Shown here piece after piece: positions 51,590 to 62,000 of a stretch of 64,000 nucleotides of DNA. A program made the position numbers and the translations under genes. Positions within the stretch are counted from its first letter, which is position 1; the number at the start of each line of letters is the position of its first letter. The notes beneath the pieces were generated by a model. The model searched no databases. It was not told the DNA's origin and saw nothing but the letters and a program-made list of their open reading frames with translations. Origin of the DNA: Planctomycetota bacterium (GTDB lineage Bacteria > Planctomycetota > Phycisphaerae > SM23-33); contig JAKJER010000024.1 of NCBI GenBank assembly GCA_022705325.1, forward strand, positions 1 to 64,000, read 5' to 3'.

Positions 51590-53860
51590 TCATCTTTTCT
51601 TTCGGCGGCGGGAGGTCTTCTTGGGGCCCTTGGCCTTGGGCTCGGCGCCGGGACCGCCCTTCTTGGCGGGCTTGGGGGCCTGTCCCTGGGGGGCGGCCTG
51701 GGCGGGCTTTTCGGCCTTGCCTCGTCGCTGGGGCATGGCGGGGGCTTTGCGGTCGAAGACCAGGTTGAGCTGGCGGCGGGGCAGGTCCACGCCGGCGATA
51801 ATCACGGGGATCAGGTCGCCGATGCGGAAGACCTTGCCCGTCCGCTCGCCCCGGACCTGCCCGCGGCGGGCGTCGACCTCCCACCAGTCGTCGCCCAGCT
51901 CCTCCAGGCGGAGCAGCCCCTCGATCAGGAACTGGGGCGACTGTACGAACAGCCCGAAATTGGTCATGCCGGTGATCACGCCGTTGAACGTCTCGCCCAG
52001 GCGGGTGGCCAGGAGCTGGAGCACCAGCACCTCGCGGACCTCGCGCTCGGCGGCCTCGCTGCGTTTCTCGGCCGCGGTCAGGCTCTCGCCCAGCTTGACC
52101 AGCGCGGACATGTCCTCGGGCGGTCGGGTGCGGAGCGTGCCGCGGCACAGCTCGGCCACCAGGCGGTGGACCGTCAGGTCGGCGTAGCGCCGGATGGGAC
52201 TGGTGAAATGGCAGTAGGCGTCGCTGGCCAGGGCCCAGTGCCCGATCTGGATGGGCGAATACTCCGCCTGCTCGAAGGTCTTGAGCAGGGCCAGGTTGAC
52301 GGCATAGCTCTCGGGCTTGCCGCGGACGCTCGCAAGCAGTTCCTGCATGTCCTTGCGGGTAAGGTTGCGGGGGATGCGGTGCCCGGCCGCCCGGACGAAG
52401 GCCGAGAGCTGCTGTTGCCCGGCCTGGTCGGGCTCGGGGTGGATGCGCCGGAGGAACGCGCGGTTGTGGCGATCGAGGGTGCGGGCGACGGCGTCGTTGG
52501 CCTCGACCATGAACATCTCGATGATGGTGTGGGTATAGCTGGTGTCCTCGGGGACGGCGTCGACGACGCGGTCCTGCTTGTCGAAGACCAGCTCGACGGC
52601 GGGCAGGTCCAGGTGGAGCATGCCCACCTTGCGCCGGCGCCGCTCGATGGCGCGGGCCAGTCTGTTCATCTCGCCCAGCAGGGCGACCACCTTGCGGTCG
52701 TAGCCGCCGGTCTTGCCGTCGAGGATGCCCTGGGCCTGGATGTAGGTCAGCCGCTTGGCCGACGAGATCACCGTCTCGGCCAGGCGGGTGTTGAGGATGT
52801 TGCCGTCGGCGTCGTAGGTGATGAAGGCCGACTTGCAGAATCGTCTCTGGCCCTCCTGGAGCGAGCAGACGCCGTTGGAGAGGATCTCCGGCAGCATGGG
52901 GATGACGCGCCGCGGGAAGTAGGTGCTGTTGCCGCGCCGGCGGGCCTGGGCGTCCAGGGCGGAGCCTTCGGCCACAAAGTGCGACACGTCCGCAATGTGC
53001 ACGCCGAGGGTGACGCGTCCTTCGCCGGCGGGCTCGATGCTGATGGCGTCGTCGAAATCCCGGGCGTCGGGCGGGTCGATGGTGACGACGATCTTCGCGG
53101 TCAGGTCCTCGCGGTCGCCGGCCCGGTCGGGATCGAACTCCTTCACGCTGCGCCGGGCGTCAGCGAGCGACTCTTCCTCGAACTGGTCCTCCAGGCCGTG
53201 GGCGCGGATGACCGCGAGGGTCTCGATGTCGGTGGGCCCGGCCTGCCCGAGCGTTTCGACGATCACGCCGATGGGCAGCTCGCCCTTGGCGGGGTACTGG
53301 ATGATCTCGGTGACGACCTTGGCCCCGCTCTTGGGCCCGGCGGCGCCGACGTCGCGGATGACGATGGGGGTGGTGAGCTGGCGCCCGTCGGGCATGACGA
53401 ACCACGTGCCGTCGCTCTCGCGGAGCGTGCCGACGAAGCGGTTCTTGCCCCGCTGGAGGACCTCGATGATCTCGCCCGACAGGACCGCGTGCCCGTCGCG
53501 CTTGCCCCGGCGCCGGACGCGCGCGACGACCAGGTCGCCGGTGAGGGCCCCGCCGGTGGAGTCAGGCGGGACGAACAGGTCGCCGTGGGCGTTGGGCGTC
53601 TCGGGAACGATGAAGCCGAAGCCGCGCGGATTGGCCCGGAAGAAACCGACCAGCCGGCCCTGGATCTCGGGCAGCATCAGGGCGTTCTTGGCCCCCAGGA
53701 CCACTCGCCCGGAGTCGCGAAGCTGCTTGACCGCGTCGCGGAACGTGCCGTAGTCCTCCTCGCTGACACCCATCGAGCGGGCGAGCTGGCGGGGCTTGAG
53801 GGGCTGATAGTCGCGGTCGGCCAGGTACTTCATGATGGCGGCGATGTAACGATCTGGCAT
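51590..53860 (-). CDS. rnr: Ribonuclease R (RNB-family 3'-5' exoribonuclease)
   Basis: The 756-residue protein has an N-terminal helix-turn-helix segment, cold-shock domains ('GRLVGFFRANPRGFGFIVPE'), the RNB catalytic core with 'DPPDARDFDDAIS' metal-binding aspartates, and 'HYCHFTSPIRRYADLTVHRL'-type motifs (seen as 'AYCHFTSPIRRYADL'). A C-terminal S1 domain follows ('GVITGMTNFGLFVQ'), then a Lys/Pro/Ala-rich basic tail. It degrades structured RNA. The ATG at 53860 has AAGGA 8 nt upstream. Length and order fit RNase R rather than RNase II. Confidence 0.95.
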   Translation of the reverse strand: MPDRYIAAIMKYLADRDYQPLKPRQLARSMGVSEEDYGTFRDAVKQLRDSGRVVLGAKNALMLPEIQGRLVGFFRANPRGFGFIVPETPNAHGDLFVPPDSTGGALTGDLVVARVRRRGKRDGHAVLSGEIIEVLQRGKNRFVGTLRESDGTWFVMPDGRQLTTPIVIRDVGAAGPKSGAKVVTEIIQYPAKGELPIGVIVETLGQAGPTDIETLAVIRAHGLEDQFEEESLADARRSVKEFDPDRAGDREDLTAKIVVTIDPPDARDFDDAISIEPAGEGRVTLGVHIADVSHFVAEGSALDAQARRRGNSTYFPRRVIPMLPEILSNGVCSLQEGQRRFCKSAFITYDADGNILNTRLAETVISSAKRLTYIQAQGILDGKTGGYDRKVVALLGEMNRLARAIERRRRKVGMLHLDLPAVELVFDKQDRVVDAVPEDTSYTHTIIEMFMVEANDAVARTLDRHNRAFLRRIHPEPDQAGQQQLSAFVRAAGHRIPRNLTRKDMQELLASVRGKPESYAVNLALLKTFEQAEYSPIQIGHWALASDAYCHFTSPIRRYADLTVHRLVAELCRGTLRTRPPEDMSALVKLGESLTAAEKRSEAAEREVREVLVLQLLATRLGETFNGVITGMTNFGLFVQSPQFLIEGLLRLEELGDDWWEVDARRGQVRGERTGKVFRIGDLIPVIIAGVDLPRRQLNLVFDRKAPAMPQRRGKAEKPAQAAPQGQAPKPAKKGGPGAEPKAKGPKKTSRRRKKR

Positions 53861-53964
53861 GGAGGCGTTCCTTTTGAGGCAGTGATCACCAGGAGCATGG
53901 TTCGTCGAACACGCCGTCGGGCGCATGTGCCGTCCGATGCACCTTGCTCCGGTTAGTATAAGCC

Positions 53965-53985
53965 AGGGGGCGGGAAGAACCCCCT
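53965..53985. terminator. Possible hairpin downstream of the lipoprotein pair
   Basis: Arms AGGGGG (53965-53970) and CCCCCT (53980-53985) around a 9-nt loop lie between the lipoprotein genes and rnr. The stem is short, so this is tentative. Confidence 0.3.
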
Positions 53986-54091
53986 GCTAAATTGCAGGCC
54001 GCACAGCCGTAATGGACCGGGGCTCGGCACGCGCTAGGGCGCCGACAACTCGACCCAGCCCATGCCGACGGTGCGGGCGGCGAGGATATGC

Positions 54092-54739
54092 TTAGTCGAA
54101 GTACGGGTTGGGCTTCTCGTGTTCGCGGAAGAGGTTGACCACGCGGACGGCCATGTCCTCGGCCAGCTTGGTCGCCAGGACGGCCCCAAAGGACTCGTTG
54201 AAGTTGGCGGTGGCGGGGGTCTCGACGGGGGGCACGGGGAAGCCGTTGGGACGGTCCTCTGGCCAGATCCGCCCGATCTTGGAGTCCACGATCTTGACCC
54301 GGGTGACGAACCGCCCCAGCCACAGCGGGCTGTCGTTGCTCTCGCGGAGCGAGAAATGGTCGACCTCGATGTACAGCACCAGCTCGGCCCCGAGTTTGCT
54401 GCCCACGTCCGGAATGGGCATCTGGTTGAAGCTCTGCATCGACGAGGCCAGGTCCAGCAGCTTGTCGGGGGTAATGACCTCCTTGGCCATCTTGTGCTGG
54501 ACCAGCAACCGCCCCACCCGCTGGGCCAGATCCGTCTTCACAGCCTCGTAGGTGAGCGGATGGCGGATGTCGTCCACGAAGACCAGGATCTTCTTGTCCG
54601 CGGGCAGGTTGTAGAGCGGCTTGACCTTCTCCGGCGGGGCCATGACGGCGGCCATGTATTTGATGCCTTCACAACCGGCCCCCAGCAGCGCAGGGAGGCT
54701 CAGCAGGGCGATCTGGAGGATGCGACCGGGTGCGTTCAT
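54092..54739 (-). CDS. Lipoprotein, CsgG/TolB-N-like (second of a pair)
   Basis: The 215-residue protein has a lipobox around 'LGAGC' and a domain with the pattern 'KILVFVDDI...LTYEAVKTDLAQRVGRLLVQHKMAKEVI' then 'VGSKLGAELVLYIEVDHFSL'. This strand-helix pattern resembles the nucleotide-free alpha/beta domain of CsgG/TolB-N-type proteins. It overlaps the upstream lipoprotein gene by ATGA and shares the 'LGA(D/E)..LY' motif with it, so the two are likely diverged copies forming a complex. The function is unknown. Confidence 0.7.
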   Translation of the reverse strand: MNAPGRILQIALLSLPALLGAGCEGIKYMAAVMAPPEKVKPLYNLPADKKILVFVDDIRHPLTYEAVKTDLAQRVGRLLVQHKMAKEVITPDKLLDLASSMQSFNQMPIPDVGSKLGAELVLYIEVDHFSLRESNDSPLWLGRFVTRVKIVDSKIGRIWPEDRPNGFPVPPVETPATANFNESFGAVLATKLAEDMAVRVVNLFREHEKPNPYFD

Positions 54740-55377
54740 GATTTCTCGGGCACCTTGTGCTTGTAGAACTTCTTGACCACCAGGTCCGCCAGCAGGCGCT
54801 GGGTCTGGTAGGCGATTTCCTCATCGTTGGAAGCCGTCACCCCGACGGCCGTGTTCTGCGGGTACGAGACGTGGAACGTCTCCCTGCCCCAGACGCGGCA
54901 CTGGGGTTCGTCGAGGGCGGCCTTGAACAGAGACACGTCAGCCGTCGCCTGCCCGCGATAGAGATTGAGGCTGGAGGGCTCCATGGTGCTGTATTCGGAG
55001 AGGACCACGTACAGCAGGTAGTCCGCCCCGAGGGTCCGGGCCACCTGCGAGCGGGGCAGGGTCTCCCAGTTGGGTGTTTCATCCTGGAACTTCACCACCG
55101 TCCGCGGGTCGATGACGGACACCTGATGGAGGCGCTGTTTCATCTCCGTCCCCATCACCGACGCCAGGGCCAGGCGGACCAGCGGGTGGTCCACTTGCGT
55201 GGACTGGCTGGTGTAGATCACCACGGCCACCGTCGCGTCCGACAGGTCTTTGTACTCCGGCTCCACCGTCGTGGTGGGGTTCTCCGGGCTGAACAAGTAG
55301 ACCAGGAACGACGCTTGCCCGCACCCGCCGACCAGGCCGGCCAGCAGCAACACCAGGATCGGAAGGATGTTCTTCAT
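54736..55377 (-). CDS. Lipoprotein, CsgG/TolB-N-like (first of a pair)
   Basis: The 213-residue protein begins with a clear lipoprotein signal ('LLLAGLVGGC'). Its mature part carries 'ATVAVVIYTSQSTQ', 'LALASVMGTEMKQRLHQVSVIDPRTV' and 'VARTLGADYLLYVVLSEYS', the alternating strand-helix pattern also seen in the downstream gene. 'FHVSYPQNTAVGVTASNDEEIAYQTQRLLADLVVKKF' closes the domain. It is translationally coupled to its partner. No catalytic residues are evident; an outer-membrane assembly role is a guess. Confidence 0.7.
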   Translation of the reverse strand: MKNILPILVLLLAGLVGGCGQASFLVYLFSPENPTTTVEPEYKDLSDATVAVVIYTSQSTQVDHPLVRLALASVMGTEMKQRLHQVSVIDPRTVVKFQDETPNWETLPRSQVARTLGADYLLYVVLSEYSTMEPSSLNLYRGQATADVSLFKAALDEPQCRVWGRETFHVSYPQNTAVGVTASNDEEIAYQTQRLLADLVVKKFYKHKVPEKS

Positions 55378-55454
55378 ACCGCCTCAGCAGGAGGAATCTC
55401 GGACGCCCTACAGGGGACTATCGTACCCGCCGGCGGTGGGGAAACCCAAATAAA

Positions 55455-57131
55455 TCATCGCCTGACGGGGGGGGTGAGCTTTCGGCCCTTCAGGCCGGAT
55501 TCGAACAGCAGCGCGATCTCCCGCTCCGTCAGGGCCCGCCCCCATATCCCCAACTCGTCCATCCGCCCGGCGAAGTTGGAGACGTACCCGCTGGCGATGG
55601 TCACGTCCGCCCGGGACGCCCGCGGCGGGAGGCTGAGGCGGTACCGGTCGGCCCGCTCCCCGTCGTAATACCACGTGCATCGCCGTTCGCGCAGGTCGCG
55701 GACCATGGCAAGGTGGGTCCATCGCCCCGCCGCCAGCGGCTTTCGCAACAGCAGGCCGACGTAGGGATCGGTGTCCTGGCCGCTGCTGCCATAGAAGTAG
55801 TGCACCGTCCCGTTCTCCTCCAGGGTGAAGGTGCCTTCCCCGCCGTAGCACTTGGCCAGCGGGTTGCGCCGCTCGCCCAGGGAGGAGGGCCTCAACCACA
55901 TCGCGACGGTCATGCTCTCGCTGGTCTGGAGCGAGGGCGAGTTGCGGATGATGATGCAGTCGCTTCGCCCGTCGAACGAGAAGGCGTCGCCCGCCTGGCC
56001 CTTGGCCAGGCTCGTGCCGCGGATCACCCCGTGGTTGCCTTGCCCGCTGAGATCCCGCAGGAAGCTCCGGTCCCCCTGCTGCGTCACCTGCGAGGCCTCG
56101 AACCCCAGCAGCAGCACCGCCCCCGCCGGCACCCAGTTCGGCTCAGCCCCAAGTTTCTCCAACTCCGCCGACACCTGCGTCAGCGCCAGGCGGGCGCGAT
56201 TGGCCAGATCCGGCGACGACGACGACTCCAGGTAGCGGGTGTAATAGTCCCGCGCGCGGGTCAGGGCGTTGATCTTGCCCCGTTCGTCGGCCGAGGCCGC
56301 CAGCTCCCGGTACCACTCGCCCAGCTCCAGCGCCACCGGCGGGGCCAGCTCAGCCGGGGACTTGACCGCCAGCGGCACGTACGTTCGCATTTGCTCGCCC
56401 AGGTCGGCGTTCAGGTAGCGGGCCGCTTCCTGGGGTTGGTCCAGGCCCACCACCAACAGCCGCACCAGCGCCACCCGCGCGTCCAGGTCATGGGGGTCCT
56501 TTTCGATCTTGGCTTTCAGCGCCGCCGCCTGCACAGCCAGCATCCGTTGCTGATTGGCCTGTTGGATGCGGGCCTGGATCTCCTCGCGAAGGGCCGGCGG
56601 CTTGGGCCCGCCCCATCCCAGCGCCCGCACGAACGTCTTGTGCGCCTGGTCCCACCGGCCTAGTTTGCCCTGGAGGTCGCCCAGGGCCAGCAGTTCCTCC
56701 AGCACCTTCTGGGCCATCGCCGGCCGCTCCCGCCCGCCCAGCGAGCGGAACAGCACGATGTGGGCCTCCACCGCCCGCTCCAGGGCTTCTGCCGTCGGCG
56801 GGTCGTCCATCGCCAGCAACTGCTCCGCCGCCCGGGCGGCGGCGGCATGGCCCGGCTGGGCCTTGCTGCCCAGCTCGTGGGCCCGCTCCAGCATGTACCG
56901 CGCCAGGCCGGGCGTTTGCCTCGCCGCGGGCGAAGCCGCCAGGATCTTGGCAGCCAGTTCCGCGTCGTCCGCGGGCGAAGCCGTCTGGGACACCCGCTCC
57001 ATGTCGCGCTTGAACAGCAGGTCGAACGCCGCGCGGGCATCCGAGGCGGGCTTGCTCGCCGGCCCGGCCGCGGGCGCCTGCGCCAGCGCCGTCGCCCCGG
57101 CCAACAAGATCACCATCGCGCCTGTCCGCAT
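55455..57131 (-). CDS. Secreted protein with helical repeats and C-terminal LamG domain
   Basis: The 558-residue protein has a short signal peptide. It has about 320 residues of TPR-like helices ('LGDLQGKLGRWDQAHKTFVRALGWGG', 'RARDYYTRYLESSSSPDLANRARLAL'), and a C-terminal LamG/concanavalin-like domain with 'GNHGVIRGTSLAKGQAGDAFSFDGRSDCIIIRNSPSL', 'MTVAMWLRP' and 'RMDELGIWGRALTEREIALLFESG'. Such LamG domains bind carbohydrate or mediate contacts at the surface. Nothing suggests catalysis. Confidence 0.82.
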   Translation of the reverse strand: MRTGAMVILLAGATALAQAPAAGPASKPASDARAAFDLLFKRDMERVSQTASPADDAELAAKILAASPAARQTPGLARYMLERAHELGSKAQPGHAAAARAAEQLLAMDDPPTAEALERAVEAHIVLFRSLGGRERPAMAQKVLEELLALGDLQGKLGRWDQAHKTFVRALGWGGPKPPALREEIQARIQQANQQRMLAVQAAALKAKIEKDPHDLDARVALVRLLVVGLDQPQEAARYLNADLGEQMRTYVPLAVKSPAELAPPVALELGEWYRELAASADERGKINALTRARDYYTRYLESSSSPDLANRARLALTQVSAELEKLGAEPNWVPAGAVLLLGFEASQVTQQGDRSFLRDLSGQGNHGVIRGTSLAKGQAGDAFSFDGRSDCIIIRNSPSLQTSESMTVAMWLRPSSLGERRNPLAKCYGGEGTFTLEENGTVHYFYGSSGQDTDPYVGLLLRKPLAAGRWTHLAMVRDLRERRCTWYYDGERADRYRLSLPPRASRADVTIASGYVSNFAGRMDELGIWGRALTEREIALLFESGLKGRKLTPPVRR

Positions 57132-57313
57132 GAGTCACCTCTGTGTCCAGTGTACAACCAAATCGCGAGAAATCGAAACCTTGCTGACGACTATCCCCGC
57201 GGTGAACGTATCACTACAATGGGGTGCGGCTGCCTGGCGGCAGCCCTGATTCACTGAAACAACCAGGCCGCCGGGTCTGTCCGGTTCCCGGCTGCGGGCT
57301 GCTGAGTACGACC

Positions 57314-58990
57314 GTGAATGACATCCTGGCCAAACTCGACGCGCTGCCGTCGTTGCGGGTGATGGACGTAGAGTACGTCCACGTGGCGATGGACAACGGC
57401 GACGACCTGTACGTGACCGCGCTGGGCCTGCCGTGGCTGGCCCAGCTCCTGCCCGGCAACTACTGGACCGACGCCGCCTGGTTCGCCGCCCACAACCAGC
57501 GCCTGAGCGGCACGAGCACGCTGTATCGTATCCAGACCAAGCCCGTGGGCGGGCGGCCCAGGGACATCGTGCTCAAGTGGAACCGCATGGGCCAGGACAT
57601 CCCCGGCGAGACCCAGGTCCATGAGTTGGAGGGGGCGGAGTTCAACAGCCCCTTCGAGGAGTTCGCCCTGGTCTTCGAGCTGCGCCGGGCCGCTCGGCGT
57701 TCATCTCAGCCGGTGCGGACGCACAAGCCGCTGGCGATCTATGTCCCGGCCGGCCACGTCGAGATGGACCGTCTGGGGCGCAAGGCGTACAAGTTCGACG
57801 CCAAGCTGGACAGCCACACCGAGATCGAACTCCACGCCAACCGCAACTACGCGGTCATCTACGAGTGGATCAAGGGCCTGGACGCCCTGCAGGCCATCCG
57901 CCAGGGCCTGCTGACCAAGGAGGACCTGCCCGCCCTGATCGCCCGGGCGGATGACGAGATGCGCCGCGCGGGCTTCCGCGTCCGCGACAGCAAGGCCCAG
58001 CACATCATCCTCCGCCGCAGCGCCGCGGGCGACCTGGCCCGCGACCGCGGCGGGCAAGCCCTGTACGCGACGGTCGACTTCGAGCTGCTCGAGCGCACGC
58101 CCGAGCACGAAGCCGCCCGCCGGGCGGCCAAGCGACAGGCCTACCTCATCCGCCAGGCCCGGCGCTTCGAGGCCAGCGAGGAAATGCCCCCCAACCTCAA
58201 GCTGGTCAACGTCATGGGCGTCGACTACGTCTACGGGCGGACCGACTCCACCAGCGGCGCCCTCTGGGTGGTCGGGCGAGACCCCTCCCTGTTCGACTAC
58301 TTCCTGCCCGAAAACTGGCGCCGCACCCCCCGCACCAAGCTCTCGGTGATCAACCAGATCTACGACACCCGCACCAAGGACAACGTCCACCTGGTCTGGA
58401 AGGTCTGCCGCGTCGGCGAACAGCCCGACATGGACCCCTTCAAGCCCGACGAAAAACGCATCCTCGAGTACGGCTACAACAGCCCCTTCGAGGAAATCGC
58501 CCTCAACCAGGAACTGGCCCGCAAGGGAATCGCCGTCACCTACCCCCGCGCCATCTACATGACCGGCAGCCGCTCCCGCATGAGCGAAACCCTCAGCGAT
58601 CCCAGCCGCTACCGCTCCCACGCCCACTTGCTCATGCCCGACGGGCTGCCTGTGCTCCGGCCCGGGCATGACTACATGCTCATCTGGGGATACTGGAACG
58701 GGCCCGACGAGCTGCTGGCCGAGAAGGACGAGGAATACTACGTCAGCCTCAGCGCCCTCCAGGCCTACCGCCAGGGCGTTATCTCCGAGCAGGACTACCT
58801 CCGCATCGTGGAGGTCAGCCGAAGCCGCCTGCACTCGGTCGGCGTGGAAGACCTCAACCTCCGCGGCAACCATCTGCTGCTGGCCCTGGACGCCCACGAT
58901 CACCTCCTGCTGGATGAGGCCGGCCTGCCCCAGATCCGCATTTGCAGCTTCGAGCTGCTGCGGCGAACGACCGCCAAGCCGATCTACTGA
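57314..58990 (+). CDS. Protein with two kinase-like domains, the second lacking the acidic residues
   Basis: The 558-residue protein is an internal duplication. Copy 1 (about 18-265) has K88 in 'DIVLKWNR', E115/E116 in 'NSPFEEFAL', a hinge 'YAVIYEWIKG', D225 in 'RVRDSKAQHIIL' and D255 in 'ATVDFELL'. This order fits the Lys, Glu, hinge, HRD-Asp and DFG-Asp of protein or aminoglycoside kinases. Copy 2 (298-552) keeps K363, 'NSPFEEIAL' and the hinge 'YMLIWGYWNG', but reads N515 and S545 at the two Asp positions. No membrane helix is seen. GTG 57314 is the preferred start; GTG 57224 is possible. The kinase fold is inferred from motif order only. Confidence 0.7.
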   Translation: MNDILAKLDALPSLRVMDVEYVHVAMDNGDDLYVTALGLPWLAQLLPGNYWTDAAWFAAHNQRLSGTSTLYRIQTKPVGGRPRDIVLKWNRMGQDIPGETQVHELEGAEFNSPFEEFALVFELRRAARRSSQPVRTHKPLAIYVPAGHVEMDRLGRKAYKFDAKLDSHTEIELHANRNYAVIYEWIKGLDALQAIRQGLLTKEDLPALIARADDEMRRAGFRVRDSKAQHIILRRSAAGDLARDRGGQALYATVDFELLERTPEHEAARRAAKRQAYLIRQARRFEASEEMPPNLKLVNVMGVDYVYGRTDSTSGALWVVGRDPSLFDYFLPENWRRTPRTKLSVINQIYDTRTKDNVHLVWKVCRVGEQPDMDPFKPDEKRILEYGYNSPFEEIALNQELARKGIAVTYPRAIYMTGSRSRMSETLSDPSRYRSHAHLLMPDGLPVLRPGHDYMLIWGYWNGPDELLAEKDEEYYVSLSALQAYRQGVISEQDYLRIVEVSRSRLHSVGVEDLNLRGNHLLLALDAHDHLLLDEAGLPQIRICSFELLRRTTAKPIY

Positions 58991-59085
58991 CCTCCCGCCC
59001 CAGCCGGAGAAGGCTTGTCCAGCCGCGACGCCGTTCTACAATAGAGCCTCGATCGATCACCCGCTGCGGAGAAATGAGGTCCACT

Positions 59086-62000
59086 ATGAATTCACGCCTC
59101 GTCTCTGTCGTGCTTGCGGCTGTCCTGCTCCCGGCTTGCGCATCGGCCGACAACAAGCCCGCGACCGTCCGTGAGTATTCCAAGACCTTCCGCACGTATC
59201 CGTTCGGCGACCCGGACCCGGTGCCGCGGCTGGGCGCAAAGGGGCAGGCGATCTACCCGTACTTCCGCTTCGACGGCTTTGCCCACAAGCCGGTGGACAA
59301 GGCCTGGAAGGTTGTCGAGCTGGAGAACGACTACCTGCGGCTGATGATCCTGCCGGAGGTCGGCGGGAAGATCTGGGCGGCCTTCGAGAAGTCCACGGGC
59401 AAGAGCTTCGTCTACTACAACCACGTGGTCAAGTTCCGCGACATCGCGATGCGGGGTCCGTGGACCAGCGGCGGGGTGGAGGCCAACTACGGCATCGTCG
59501 GGCACACGCCCAACTGCGCCACGCCGGTGGACTACCTGGTGCGGACCGGCGACGACGGCAGCGCGTCGTGCGTGATCGGCTGCCTGGACCTGCTCACGCG
59601 GACGCCCTGGCGGCTGGAGATCCGCCTGGAGAAAGACAAGGCGTACTTCACCACGCGCTCGTTCTGGTTCAACCCCACGCCGCTGGAACAGCCCTACTAC
59701 TCGTGGATGAACGTCGGGATCAAGGCCGCCAACGACCTGGAGTTCATCTATCCGGGCACGAGCTTCCTCGGGCACGACGGCGAGCACGGCGGCTGGCCGG
59801 TCAACCGCCGCAACAACAAGGACGTGTTCCGGTACAAGAATAACGACTTCGGCCAGTACAAGTCGTACCATGTCTTCGGGCGCTACACCGACTTCTTCGG
59901 CGCGTACTACCACGACGAGGACTTCGGCATGGGCCGCTATTCGACCCACGACGACAAGCCGGGCAAGAAGATCTGGATCTGGGGGCTCTCGCGCCAGGGC
60001 ATGATCTGGGAGCAGCTCCTGACGGACAGCGACGGGCAGTACGTCGAGGTGCAGTCCGGGCGGCTGTTCAACCAGACGGTGGACGGCTCGACGTTCACGC
60101 CGTTCAAGCATCGCGGCTTCGCACCCGGCTCCGCCGACACGTGGACGGAATACTGGTTCCCCATCAAGGGGACCAAGGGGCTCGTGCACGCCAGCCTGTA
60201 CGGCGCGCTGAACCTGAAGCAGGAGGGCGGCAAGCTCAAGATCGCCTTCTGCCCGCTCCAACCGACCCGCGACAGGCTGGAAGTGCGCGATGGCGACGAG
60301 ATGATCTACTCCAAACAACTCACCTTGCAGCCGATGGAGGTGTTCGAGGATTCGCTGGAGATCAAGTCGGTCCCGAAGACGCTCAAGGCTGCGCTGGGCG
60401 GCCACAAGCTGAGCTACGACTCGGACCCGAAGGCGACGGAATTGTCGCGCCCTCTGGACTCGCCGCCGAAATTCGATTGGAACGGCGTGTACGGCCTGTA
60501 CCTCCAGGGCAAGGAACACATCCGCGGGCGACGATACCCTGCCGCCCAGGCCAAGCTCGAAGAGTGTCTCAAGAAGGACCCGCACTTCCTGCCGGCGTTG
60601 TCGGAAATGGCCTTGCTGATGTATCGATTCATGGACTATGCCAAGGCCGACGAGTACGCCGCCAAGGCGCTGAGCATCGATACGTACGACCCCGCCGCCA
60701 ACTTCGCCCGCGGCCTGGCGTGTCAGGAACTCGGGCGAATGGCGGACGCCAGGGACGGGCTGGATATCGCTGCCGCCTCCATCGAGTACCGCAGCGCCGC
60801 CTACTCGGAGTTGGCCGACCTCTACATGCGAGAGAAGGACTACGACCGGGCCGACCACTACGCCCGCAAGGCCCTGGACTACAATCGTTTCAACCTCAAC
60901 GCGCTGGAGGTGCAGGCCATCGCCGCCCGCCTGCGAAACCAGAGGGAGCAGGCGGCCTCCGTGCTGGACAAGATGCTGGCGATCGACCCGCTCAACCACT
61001 TCGCCCTGTTCGAGAAGCACCTGGCCGGCAAGCTATCGGTTGAGCAGTTCAAAGACTCCATCCGCAACGAAATGCCGGACCAGACGTATCTCGAGTTGGC
61101 CATCCGTTACAGCACCCTCGCGCGGCTGGAAGAGGCCGGGCGCGTTCTGGCCCTGGCGCCCCGAACGCCCGAGATCGCCTGCTGGCAGGCGTGGCTGGCC
61201 CATCGCTCCGGCCAGAAGAAAGAGGCCGACGCCTTGCTCAAGGAGGCCGACAGCCTCTCGCCCGCAATGGCCTTCCCCTTCCGGCCGGAGTCGGCGCAGG
61301 CGCTCCGGTGGGCCATCACGCGGACCCAAAGCTGGAAACCGCGATACTTCCTCGCCCTGATCTGGTGGAACTGCAACAACCCGGACAAGGCCCGCGAGTT
61401 GTTCGGCGAGTGCGGCGACCGGCCGGACTTCGCGCCGTTCTACGTCGTTCGCGCCAGGCTGCTGCCGCAGAACGCGGAAGCGGACCTCAAGAAGGCGATC
61501 AGTATCGACCGCCAGTGGCGCTACGGGTACGCCCTGGCGGCGCATTACCTGTCGGCCGGGCGGGCGAAGGACGCCGCCGCGACGGCGGGCGAGTTCCTCA
61601 AGCAATCGCCCGACAATTACGTCCTGGGCCTGCTGTACGCCAAGGCGCTCCTGCGGGCGGGCGAGCTGGCCCAGTGCGACCTGCTCCTGCGGGCCATCAA
61701 CGTCCTGCCCAACGAGGGCGCCGTCGAGGGCCGGCTGATCTACAAGGAATGCCAGCTCCTCCTGGCCGTCAGTTGCATGAAGAACCAGTGGTACGACAAG
61801 GCCCTGGGGCGGATCGCCGCCAGCCGCCTCTGGCCGGAGAATCTCGGCGTGGGCAAGCCGTACCCCGAGGACGTCGACGAGCGCCTGGAGGACTTCCTCC
61901 AGGCGGCCTGCCTGGACAAGCTGGGCAAGAAGGACCAGGCCGCCGCCCTCCGCGAGAAGATGCTGAAGTCCATTCCGCCGGCGGACGCCTCGCCCACCAA

